Assembly (NCBI GenBank): GCA_964617625.1
Contig: CAZTZL010000011.1
Location: forward strand, 1 to 59,898
Reading direction: 5' to 3'
Length of the DNA: 59,898 nt
Source of the DNA: CAZTZL01 sp964617625
GTDB taxonomy: Bacteria > Zhuqueibacterota > QNDG01 > DSAB01
Both the position numbers and the translations under genes were made by a program. Positions 52,868 through 59,898 of the stretch are shown in pieces. The first letter of the stretch is position 1; every line of letters begins with the position of its first letter. The notes under the pieces are model-generated. The model did no database searches and had not been told where the DNA came from. It was given only the letters and a program-made list of their open reading frames with translations.

Positions 52868-54256
52868 ATGAAAAAGAATGTTCGAATATTGATTTGTATT
52901 ATCTTTTTAACATCCTTAAAGGGAGTATATTCCAAACCTCTTTATTTAAAGATAGACTGGGCACGGTTTGCATACGATTCACAAAACGGACTGTTTGAAA
53001 TTTATTACAGCTTTTCCCAGGAAGATTTGAAATATCAAAAAGCGGATGGAAGTTATACCGGTTTTGTCATCGGGAATTTTAACATTTTTCACAGTGATAC
53101 ACTTTTTGATCAATATTTCTGGAAAAATCTCTATACTGTTCCGGATACAACTGGAGATCAAAGCATCAACATGTTTATCGATCAGGTCAATTTTAAAATA
53201 CCGGAAGGAGAGTACCGGTGTGTTTTCCGGTTGTGGGATATGAACCGGGAAAGCAATATCGACAGTGTGGATTTTGACATTTCGATTTTTTCTGAAAATA
53301 GTGATTCCCTTTATTTCAGCGATATCGAGCTGGCCCGATCCATTCAGAAATCCGTGGATCAGGGCAATTCGGCTTTTTATAAAAATTATCTGATCGTCGA
53401 ACCCAATCCAACCCGGTTTTATCATTCTGAACTGGCGAAATTGCATTTTTATACTGAACTTTACGGATCGAACGACCAAATCGACCGGAAAAGCACGGTT
53501 CAATATTTTGTCACGAACGATTTTCAACAGGCCGTGACGGATACCGTAAAAAGAAAAAGATCGGAGATTCACGAAAGACGGTCGAACGTTGAAACAGGAT
53601 TCGTCGATCTGGATTCACTGCCGTCAGGAGTTTATTTTCTTCATGTCCAATTGATGGATTCATTGGATACTGTTTTGGCTGAAAAACAAAAACAGTTTTC
53701 ATTTTATCAATCAAAACAGGACAATGATTTTTTTCCTGACTATAATGAAGGGCAGTTCTTTAAAAGCATGTTTAATCAGATGGACTCTACCAGTATTGTG
53801 GAAGAGTTTGAATCGATTCGTTATTTATTAAATGAGGCCACCCGGAGCGTCTGGCAGGCGGCGACTACTCTTGACTTGAAAAGAAGATACCTGTTTCTTT
53901 TCTGGTATCAGAATAATCCCAATCCGGAGAAAGATGCCAATGCATGGCGACAGGAATATTTATCGCGGATACGGTATGGAAACGAAAATTTCGGTGCCAT
54001 GGGTATGAAGGGATGGAAAACGGACCGGGGCCGCGTGTATGCGCTTTATGGCGCTCCTTCCTATATCGACCGATATCCGAATGAACCCAATCTGCATCCC
54101 TATCAAATTTGGCAGTATCCGAATATTGAAAAAGGCGTTATTTTTGTTTTCGCCGATCTGGAAGGATTCCACAGGTATCAATTGATTCATTCTACCAAAT
54201 TGGGTGAAATTCAGAACGCGTATTATAAGGACATTCTTCACAAGGGAAGTTATTAA
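52868..54256 (+). CDS. GWxTD-domain protein
   Basis: A 462-residue exported protein. The ATG at 52868 (MKKNVRILICIIF) gives a signal peptide; the longer frame from 52823 would run through the hairpin. A beta-rich N-terminal part (about 25-290) leads to the GWxTD domain (about 320-450), with canonical GWKTDRGRVYALYG (Gly382-Asp386) and YQIWQYPN and VFVFADLEGFH-type strands. The domain is common in FCB and acidobacterial genomes; its function is unknown to me. Last gene of the receptor module, with a terminator 32 nt downstream. Confidence 0.88.
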   Translation: MKKNVRILICIIFLTSLKGVYSKPLYLKIDWARFAYDSQNGLFEIYYSFSQEDLKYQKADGSYTGFVIGNFNIFHSDTLFDQYFWKNLYTVPDTTGDQSINMFIDQVNFKIPEGEYRCVFRLWDMNRESNIDSVDFDISIFSENSDSLYFSDIELARSIQKSVDQGNSAFYKNYLIVEPNPTRFYHSELAKLHFYTELYGSNDQIDRKSTVQYFVTNDFQQAVTDTVKRKRSEIHERRSNVETGFVDLDSLPSGVYFLHVQLMDSLDTVLAEKQKQFSFYQSKQDNDFFPDYNEGQFFKSMFNQMDSTSIVEEFESIRYLLNEATRSVWQAATTLDLKRRYLFLFWYQNNPNPEKDANAWRQEYLSRIRYGNENFGAMGMKGWKTDRGRVYALYGAPSYIDRYPNEPNLHPYQIWQYPNIEKGVIFVFADLEGFHRYQLIHSTKLGEIQNAYYKDILHKGSY

Positions 54257-54288
54257 CAAGTACAGATACATGAAATCATCCTGTAATG

Positions 54289-54326
54289 AACGAATGGTCT
54301 GCTGCAGAACGGATCATTCGTTTTTT
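54289..54326 (+). terminator. terminator of the receptor module
   Basis: AACGAATG at 54289-54296 pairs with CATTCGTT at 54315-54322 and is followed by T-rich sequence, 32 nt after the GWxTD stop. A related hairpin occurs at 54558-54589. Confidence 0.8.
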
Positions 54327-54425
54327 ATTGTTGGGAATTATGAGTGTCCGGTTAAATAAATGTAAAAAGTTTTTAAACATTGACTCACCAGTGAAGCATC
54401 ACTAAAAAAGTTTACTCTGCGGAGA

Positions 54426-54448
54426 TTCTTTTCTTTAGAAGAAAAGAA
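54426..54448. other. 10-bp hairpin in intergenic region
   Basis: TTCTTTTCTT at 54426-54435 pairs with AAGAAAAGAA at 54439-54448 around TAG. The 560-bp gap 54257-54816 contains this, two related terminators and the N-gap; I see no gene or clear promoter in it. Confidence 0.5.
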
Positions 54449-54557
54449 CAGAATCCTATTTAAGCATAACATAAAATATTTGCAATTGCTAAGGTGCTTG
54501 AATGATATTAAGTTGTTGCTCTTGATGTTTGATATATTATGACGTCATTCTGTTCAT

Positions 54558-54589
54558 AAACGAATGGTTTCACAAATCATTCGTTTTTT
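54558..54589 (+). terminator. second, related terminator hairpin
   Basis: AAACGAATG at 54558-54566 pairs with CATTCGTTT at 54578-54586 and a T-run follows. The 3' half ATCATTCGTTTTTTAT is identical to that of the terminator at 54289-54326, so one is probably a duplicate of the other. Confidence 0.6.
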
Positions 54590-54623
54590 ATGGTTGGACA
54601 TTTGTAAAGCGGTTCTCATTTTC

Positions 54624-54833
54624 CTTGATTCTTTATGAAATTTGTTTAAATTTAATTCCCTATGGACAACAGGATAGANNNNNNNNNNNNNNNNNNNNNN
54701 NNNNNNNNNNNNNNNNNNNNNNNNNNNNNNNNNNNNNNNNNNNNNNNNNNNNNNNNNNNNNNNNNNNNNNNNNNNNNNCTTGATTCTTTATGAAATTTGT
54801 TTAAATTTAATTCCCTATGGACAACAGGATAGA
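54624..54833. other. 100-N assembly gap between identical 55-bp copies
   Basis: Positions 54679-54778 are exactly 100 N. The 55 bases before the gap (54624-54678) and the 55 after it (54779-54833) are identical. This is the expected result when a scaffolder joins two contigs that in fact overlap by one k-mer, so the true sequence probably has one copy and no gap. Confidence 0.9.
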
Positions 54834-57800
54834 TATTGGAATTGACATCGGAACCATCAGCGTTCAGCTTGCATTGCTGTGCCGCGAAGATCATCTTTCC
54901 CGAATATCAGATCGCATGCCGTCTTTTTTCGTTGTGGACGATACCCGTTTTCCCCAATTTAAAAAAAAGCGGTTTGTCCTTTCCGAATACAAGAGGCATT
55001 TTGGCGAACCACAGAATGTAACCGATCAAATGCTCAAATCGATTTTCGAGTTGTTTCAGAAAAAGGAAATAGGGGGATTGGTCGTTACCGGGTCCATCGG
55101 AAAAAAGTATGCGGAGAAGCATCATTATCCGTTTATCAATGGCTTCAGAAGTGCGGCGGAGGCTGTGGGAAGGATGTATCCCGATGTGCGGACCATTTTT
55201 GAAATGGGGGGAGAAACATCAAAATATATCCGGATATCGCGCGGGCAGGACGGGAATATCCGGATTGATGATTATGAAATGAATGGTGAATGCGCAGCCG
55301 GCACAGGCTCGTTTTTCGATCAGCAGGCCGGCCGTTTGAACTACAGGATCGAAGAAGTGAGTGATATTCTTGAGAACGCGGATCGATGCGTCAATATAGC
55401 GGGCCGGTGTTCTGTTTTTGCAAAATCGGATATGATTCATGCACAGCAGCGCGGTTACGAACCGCCGGAGGTGCTCAAGGGCCTCTGTCAGGCGGTTGTG
55501 AGAAATTTCAGAGGGAGCATTACAAAAGGCAAGCGGATTGAACCCCGGATTGCGTTTATCGGAGGCGTCGCCGCGAATCGGGGAGTTGTGGAGGCGTTCC
55601 GCAATTGTTTTGATTTGAACGACGGGCAATTGTTTGTCCCGGAATATGCCGCATGGCTGGGTGCCGTCGGCAGCGCCCTGATAGCAAACCGTTCGGAACG
55701 AATGGATGTTTCTTTTTCCGCTACAGGCACAGAAAAATTTTCATATCCGACCACCCGTCCGCTTTCAATGAAAAAGGTCAGGCTTCTGCGGAATCAAACC
55801 GAACCATTCGTTTTTAAAGAAAGTCAAACCGCCGATGTGTTTCTCGGGATTGATGTGGGTTCGGTCAGTACCAATCTGGCATTGATCACGGATGAAGGTG
55901 TGCTCGTGCACGGCATTTACAGAATGACCGAAGGCCGCCCCATACAGGTCGTATCGGATGCGTTGAGAGAAATGTGTTCGGCCGTTCAAAATCGGGTTCG
56001 TGTCCGGGGCGTCGGCACAACGGGCTCGGGACGCGAACTCATCGGTTTGATTACCGGCGCGGATGTGATCAAGGACGAGATTACGGCGCACAAGACGGGC
56101 GCCATGCATGTCAGTGAAAAATATCTCGATAAAAATGTGGACACCATATTTGAAATCGGCGGACAGGATTCAAAATTTATATCGCTGAATCAGGGCGTGG
56201 TCACCGATTTCAGTTTGAATGAAGCCTGCGCCGCCGGCACCGGATCTTTTTTGGAGGAACAGGCCAAACAGATCGGCATTTCGATCAAAAACGAATTTTC
56301 GGAGTTGGCTTTGAAATCCGGCTCTCCGCTTCGATTGGGCGAACGCTGCACGGTATTTATGGAAAAAGAACTCAGCACCTATTTGCATCACGGCGTGGCA
56401 AAGGAAGATATTACGGCGGGCCTGGCGTACTCGGTTGTCCATAATTATTTAAACCGTGTCGTGAAAAAACGGAAAATCGGAGACGCTATATTTTTTCAGG
56501 GAGGGACGGCCTATAACGACAGCGTGGCTGCCGCGTTTTCAACCATCCTGGACAAGGAAATTGTCGTTCCCCCGCACAACGGCATTATCGGAGCGATCGG
56601 CGCGGCGCTTCTTGCCAGAGATCGAACCGGTACAAAAGAGAGCGGATTCAAGGGCTGGGATTTGAACCGTGTCCAATGGCAGATCCGTGAATTCGAGTGT
56701 CAGAGTTGTTCGAATCACTGCACGATTCAGGAAGTCGAAGTGGATGGTGAAAAGAGCTGCTGGGGGGATAAATGCTCGGAGAAGTACCGCAAGCGGTCGA
56801 AATCCAGCAAAAAGGCGGTCATTCCCGATTTGATTCGATTTAGAGAGGATGTTTATTTTCAGCAAAACGATCCTGTTCAATCAAAAAAGAAGCGCGGTAA
56901 AATCGGTTTTCCGAGATGCCTCTTTTTCTATGAACGCCTGCCGTTCTGGTCCGCCTATTTTAAGCAGTTGGGATTTGATGTCGTGCTTTCCGGGCCTTCG
57001 AAACAGGATGTCATCCATGCAGGCGTCGAAGCCACGATTGCGGAACCCTGTTTTCCGGTTCAGGTCGCTCACGGGCATTTAATGCAGCTGAACGATAAAG
57101 CGGTCGATGCCATTTTTCTCCCTCATATCGTCAATGAAGAAGATCCCACGGAAAGCATTGCTTCGTTCCTCTGCCCCTGGGCCCAGACCATTCCCCTGAT
57201 TGTCAGACACGCGCCGGCGCTCGAGCCGATCAGGAATAAAATAATCTCGCCTTCTGTGCAGTTCAGGATGGGATTGTCCCATGTGAACAGGGAACTGCTC
57301 AGGGAGTTATCCCAATACGGCATCCGTCCCGGGGAGAATCGGGCGGCGCTTCAAAAAGCGTACGAAAGCCAATCTCTGTTCCGGCAAAAAATCAGAGAAG
57401 AGGGAGAACAGATATGCAAAGAGATTCTCGGCCGGGAGATTCCTTCTACCGTCATTTTGGGACGCCCGTACAATCTCTACGATTCGGGGATCAATTTGAA
57501 CATCCCGACCAAGTTGAGGTCTCTCTACGGCGTCAATGTGCTGCCGATGGATTTTCTCCCTCTGGACAGTATCGATATCCGGCCCGTGCACGATCACATG
57601 TTCTGGAATTACGGGAGACGGATTCTCCAGGCGGCCCGGTTCACCCGGGAGCATCCCAACCTTCACGTCATCTTTATCAGTAATTTTAAATGCGGACCGG
57701 ATTCCTATATCCGGCATTATATCGAAGACGCCTGCGGCAGGCCGTTTCTTTTTCTGCAGATGGACAGCCACGCCAACGATGCCGGCGTGATGACGCGGAT

Positions 57801-57837
57801 CGAAGCGTTTCTGGAAAGCAAGAAGTTGTTGTCATAA
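54817..57837 (+). CDS. double acyl-CoA dehydratase activase (BadF/BcrA/HgdC type) with C-terminal DUF2229-like domain
   Basis: A 1006-residue protein with two ASKHA ATPase domains in tandem (about 1-300 and 340-610), each with the DIGT/DVGS phosphate loop (GIDIGTISVQLAL; GIDVGSVSTNLAL) and both cluster Cys: CAAGTGSFFDQQ with GRCSVFAK, and CAAGTGSFLEEQ with ERCTVFME. A Cys-rich knuckle (about 627-660) precedes a DUF2229/HgdB-like part (about 690-1000). Related activases drive ATP-coupled electron injection into 2-hydroxyacyl-CoA or benzoyl-CoA type enzymes and are oxygen-sensitive. The substrate here is unknown. The ATG at 54817 has no clear ribosome-binding site. Confidence 0.9.
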   Translation: MDNRIDIGIDIGTISVQLALLCREDHLSRISDRMPSFFVVDDTRFPQFKKKRFVLSEYKRHFGEPQNVTDQMLKSIFELFQKKEIGGLVVTGSIGKKYAEKHHYPFINGFRSAAEAVGRMYPDVRTIFEMGGETSKYIRISRGQDGNIRIDDYEMNGECAAGTGSFFDQQAGRLNYRIEEVSDILENADRCVNIAGRCSVFAKSDMIHAQQRGYEPPEVLKGLCQAVVRNFRGSITKGKRIEPRIAFIGGVAANRGVVEAFRNCFDLNDGQLFVPEYAAWLGAVGSALIANRSERMDVSFSATGTEKFSYPTTRPLSMKKVRLLRNQTEPFVFKESQTADVFLGIDVGSVSTNLALITDEGVLVHGIYRMTEGRPIQVVSDALREMCSAVQNRVRVRGVGTTGSGRELIGLITGADVIKDEITAHKTGAMHVSEKYLDKNVDTIFEIGGQDSKFISLNQGVVTDFSLNEACAAGTGSFLEEQAKQIGISIKNEFSELALKSGSPLRLGERCTVFMEKELSTYLHHGVAKEDITAGLAYSVVHNYLNRVVKKRKIGDAIFFQGGTAYNDSVAAAFSTILDKEIVVPPHNGIIGAIGAALLARDRTGTKESGFKGWDLNRVQWQIREFECQSCSNHCTIQEVEVDGEKSCWGDKCSEKYRKRSKSSKKAVIPDLIRFREDVYFQQNDPVQSKKKRGKIGFPRCLFFYERLPFWSAYFKQLGFDVVLSGPSKQDVIHAGVEATIAEPCFPVQVAHGHLMQLNDKAVDAIFLPHIVNEEDPTESIASFLCPWAQTIPLIVRHAPALEPIRNKIISPSVQFRMGLSHVNRELLRELSQYGIRPGENRAALQKAYESQSLFRQKIREEGEQICKEILGREIPSTVILGRPYNLYDSGINLNIPTKLRSLYGVNVLPMDFLPLDSIDIRPVHDHMFWNYGRRILQAARFTREHPNLHVIFISNFKCGPDSYIRHYIEDACGRPFLFLQMDSHANDAGVMTRIEAFLESKKLLS

Positions 57838-57907
57838 TTTTGGGGATAATCAAGACTGAGGACAACAATGAAAATGTTTATAAAAATTTGTAAATATGTC
57901 TTTTCGA

Positions 57908-57998
57908 ATCCCGATGCTTCGGGATGAGAAATCTTTTAATATAACTATTAGATTTCTCTCCCGATATTCTATAATATTTTTTAATAGAGAATCGGGAT
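57908..57998. repeat. cluster of three hairpins with ATCCCGA/TCGGGAT
   Basis: ATCCCGA at 57908-57914 pairs with TCGGGAT at 57919-57925; GAGAAATCT at 57926-57934 pairs with AGATTTCTC at 57950-57958; CCCGAT at 57960-57965 pairs with ATCGGG at 57991-57996. The same ATCCCGA/TCGGGAT arms recur at 59558-59605, and TCGGGAT occurs in the RAYT region at 2298. Probably an extragenic palindromic family. Confidence 0.6.
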
Positions 57999-58096
57999 CG
58001 AAATGACAGTTTTTAATTTTTTTTACAAAGTATTATAGTGTATGAAATTTCTATTATGTAAAATTGGTTGTTATAATTTCAGGATATGATTAATCC

Positions 58097-59377
58097 ATGT
58101 CCATTTTAAAACGAAAGAATCATTCCGAACACCCCATCAAGGGCAGGCGGCTGTATGTCCCCCGCATGAGCACCGGAGGGTCCAGCGTTCTTGCGGCGGC
58201 CCTGCGGTCCCTGGGTATCGATGCGGTCGTTTCTCCCCGGTCGGACGAGCGCACGCTCGAACTGGCTTCCCGGTTTACGACGGGAGAGGAATGTTTGCCC
58301 CAGCGGATCACGCTCGGCAATTTTCTGAAGATCATCACGGATGCATCCTTCCGCCCGGAGAAAACGGCTTTTTTCATGCCCACTTCATCCGGCCCGTGCC
58401 GTTTCGGACAGTACGAACCGTTCCTGAGGAAAATCCTGAACGAGCTTGGATACCGGGACGCGCTGGTTTTTTCCACGACGAGCAGCGACGGATACGAGGG
58501 AATCGCCCGAAATGTGACTCAATTCAAGATCACGGGCTGGCGGGCCGTGGTCGTCTCCGATATTCTCCGGAAGCTTCTGCTGATGTTCAGGCCGTATGAG
58601 CGAAATCCCGGAGACGCGGACCGCATCCATGACGAGGGATTGAACCGGGTCTGCGCTGTTTTTTCGAATCCTTCGCTCGGCCTGAATCGCCAGCTCCGGC
58701 TGTTGACCGGCGCGCTGGAAGAAGTCCGGGACCGCTTTTTACAAATGCCCCTGAAAGAAGAACCCGGGAGCCGTCCCCTGATTGGGGCGGTCGGGGAGAT
58801 TTTCCTTCGGTTCAACAGCTACAGCAACCAGAACATCATCCGGAGAATCGAAGCCGCCGGAGGGGAGGTCTGGCTGGCCAATGTGTCGGAATGGATCTGG
58901 TACACCAACAATGAACAGGAGAGAAAGCTCAGAGATTCGGGGCGGAGATTCAGCGGTTCGATGTTAGCGGCGAAGGTCAAGGGGGCCGTGCAGAGATGGA
59001 ACGAGCACTGGCTACTGGCGCCTTTTCAGACTCTTTTTGCGGGGAGGGAAGATCCGCGCGTCGAATCGATCCTGGCGAACAGCATGCCTTATCTTCCGCA
59101 GCATATGGCGCTGGGAGAGATGACTCTGAATTCGGGGAACGCGATTGCGTTTTACAGGGCCGGATGCGACGGCATTGTCGATATCAGCCCGTTTACGTGC
59201 ATGAACGGCATTGTGACCGAAGCGGTTTATCCGGTGATCAGCCGGGACCACGATTCGATTCCGATCCGGATTTTTTATTTTGACGGTGTGCCGTTCGATC
59301 TGGACAGCGATCTGGATATTTTTATGGATTTAGTGCGGCTTTATAAAAAGAAGAAAACCCGGCCTGTAAAAGTGTGA
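58097..59377 (+). CDS. 2-hydroxyacyl-CoA dehydratase D-component-like FeS protein
   Basis: A 426-residue protein related to HgdB/DUF2229 families that accept electrons from activases. Likely cluster Cys: TGEECLPQRI (about 73), SGPCRFGQYEP (about 98) and ISPFTCMNGIVTEA (about 374). In many genomes this segment is fused to the C-terminus of the large activase; here it is a separate gene 259 bp later, with a TATAAT at 58072-58077 that may be its own -10. It is noticeably more GC-rich than the envelope genes. It should work with the activase encoded upstream. Confidence 0.85.
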   Translation: MSILKRKNHSEHPIKGRRLYVPRMSTGGSSVLAAALRSLGIDAVVSPRSDERTLELASRFTTGEECLPQRITLGNFLKIITDASFRPEKTAFFMPTSSGPCRFGQYEPFLRKILNELGYRDALVFSTTSSDGYEGIARNVTQFKITGWRAVVVSDILRKLLLMFRPYERNPGDADRIHDEGLNRVCAVFSNPSLGLNRQLRLLTGALEEVRDRFLQMPLKEEPGSRPLIGAVGEIFLRFNSYSNQNIIRRIEAAGGEVWLANVSEWIWYTNNEQERKLRDSGRRFSGSMLAAKVKGAVQRWNEHWLLAPFQTLFAGREDPRVESILANSMPYLPQHMALGEMTLNSGNAIAFYRAGCDGIVDISPFTCMNGIVTEAVYPVISRDHDSIPIRIFYFDGVPFDLDSDLDIFMDLVRLYKKKKTRPVKV

Positions 59378-59408
59378 TTGCGAAAAAAAAATAATCCTTC
59401 CGTTTGAA

Positions 59409-59437
59409 TGAATTTTCAGGATTTCCCTGAAAATTCA
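59409..59437 (+). terminator. hairpin after the dehydratase-like gene
   Basis: TGAATTTTCAGG at 59409-59420 is a perfect 12-bp complement of CCTGAAAATTCA at 59426-59437. The T-run that follows is weak, so termination is likely but not certain. Confidence 0.6.
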
Positions 59438-59557
59438 GTTGATTTTCGCAAATCATCTGATTATCTTACAACAATAATTTTGCATCCTCTGCACTGCACT
59501 GAATTTTGTTTGTTAAATCATTCGCACCAAATGGAAATAGGGGGGATTGCCTAAAAA

Positions 59558-59605
59558 GCATCCCGACTTCAATTGTTATATATAATATGAAATCGGGATA
59601 GATGC
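59558..59605. repeat. ATCCCGA hairpin repeat
   Basis: GCATCCCGA pairs with TCGGGATAGATGC, with TTCA/TGAA continuing the stem inward around an AT-rich loop. Related to the cluster at 57908-57998. No gene is seen in the rest of 59378-59655. Confidence 0.55.
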
Positions 59606-59655
59606 CACAAATGTTTCGAATATCGACTGCTTAGCTGTATATAAAGAAGATTATT

Positions 59656-59898
59656 ATGACTCAAAATTATAAAAATGCAATTGAATATATAGTTAACAGT
59701 TCATTTTATAGTCAACCAAGGTATGCTTGGCTAAGACCAATGATAGACTGCGTTCTTAATAATGAATATGATGATAGTAAACTTGCTGATTTTATCAAGA
59801 ATAAACTTTTTTTAAAAAATGTTACCTCTGATAAAAAACATGAAGAGAAGAAATCAGAAAAATCATTATATGAAGAAAGTTTATTAAAAATAATTAGA
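59656..59898 (+). CDS. hypothetical protein, truncated by the window end
   Basis: An ATG at 59656 opens 81 codons without a stop to the end of the window. The product is Lys, Asn and Glu-rich (MTQNYKNAIEYIVNSSFYS, later KKHEEKKSEKSLYEESLLK) and has no signal peptide. The DNA is much more AT-rich than the preceding dehydratase-like gene, like the cassette gene at the left edge, which suggests a different origin. No family can be named from this fragment. Confidence 0.6.
   Translation, partial: MTQNYKNAIEYIVNSSFYSQPRYAWLRPMIDCVLNNEYDDSKLADFIKNKLFLKNVTSDKKHEEKKSEKSLYEESLLKIIR

Noticed and set aside
54529..54894. Frames crossing the N-gap on either strand
   Set aside because: They are translated through 100 undetermined bases at a likely false join.
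1..59898. CRISPR array
   Set aside because: No run of regularly spaced direct repeats and no cas gene; the repeats seen are hairpin-type and scattered.

Overview
The window is about 60 kb of one bacterial chromosome scaffold, with one 100-N gap. It suggests a diderm anaerobe of the Fibrobacteres-Chlorobi-Bacteroidetes (FCB) assemblage, perhaps a candidate phylum near KSB1, Calditrichota or Cloacimonadota. The reasons are a TonB receptor with an N-terminal carboxypeptidase-like domain, a PorV/PorQ-type barrel, a GWxTD protein, a type-9-like C-terminal tail, a bacterial V-type ATPase with sodium-type ring residues, and oxygen-sensitive 2-hydroxyacyl-CoA dehydratase activase homologues. The phylum placement is inference; no rRNA gene is present.

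Layout. 1-1.1 kb: AT-rich sequence that looks like an integron gene cassette with a foldable attC-like site and a second cassette running off the left edge, next to a cluster of four palindromic operator-like sites. 1.3-2.4 kb: a REP-associated tyrosine transposase (RAYT) between inverted copies of a REP-like hairpin. 2.6-5.3 kb (minus strand): outer-membrane barrel and dusB. 5.4-8.1 kb: rpmB and three exported proteins. 8.2-11.3 kb: parA, parB, M23 peptidase and bactofilin. 11.4-20.2 kb: a V-type ATPase operon in ntp-like order. 20.2-30.5 kb: a seven-gene envelope machine (two large TPR proteins, a small exported protein, TolQ, two TolR paralogues and an AgmX/PglI-tailed TonB-like protein), reminiscent of myxobacterial Agl/Glt gliding machinery. 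30.9-34.0 kb: aspS and a lipoprotein/LysM pair behind a perfect-consensus promoter. 34.1-41.6 kb: phoH, pgpH-like HD hydrolase, ybeY, corC-like gene, ktrB and ktrA. 41.7-45.0 kb: tRNA-Leu(UAG), tig, clpP and clpX. 45.0-54.3 kb: a second perfect-consensus promoter, a long leader rich in ribosome-binding sites, then TonB receptor, large exported protein, PorV and GWxTD protein. 54.8-59.4 kb: a double activase and a separate dehydratase-like FeS protein. The last 240 bases hold an AT-rich truncated gene.

How the parts fit: the V-ATPase (predicted Na+-coupled), KtrAB and a predicted c-di-AMP phosphodiesterase form an ion-homeostasis theme. Two separate envelope modules, one energised by TolQR-like motors and one built on a TonB receptor with PorV, are the best candidates for undescribed systems. 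The ClpP has Asn where the catalytic Asp is expected, and the AspRS carries a non-discriminating signature. The N-gap lies between two identical 55-bp copies and is probably a scaffolding artefact.
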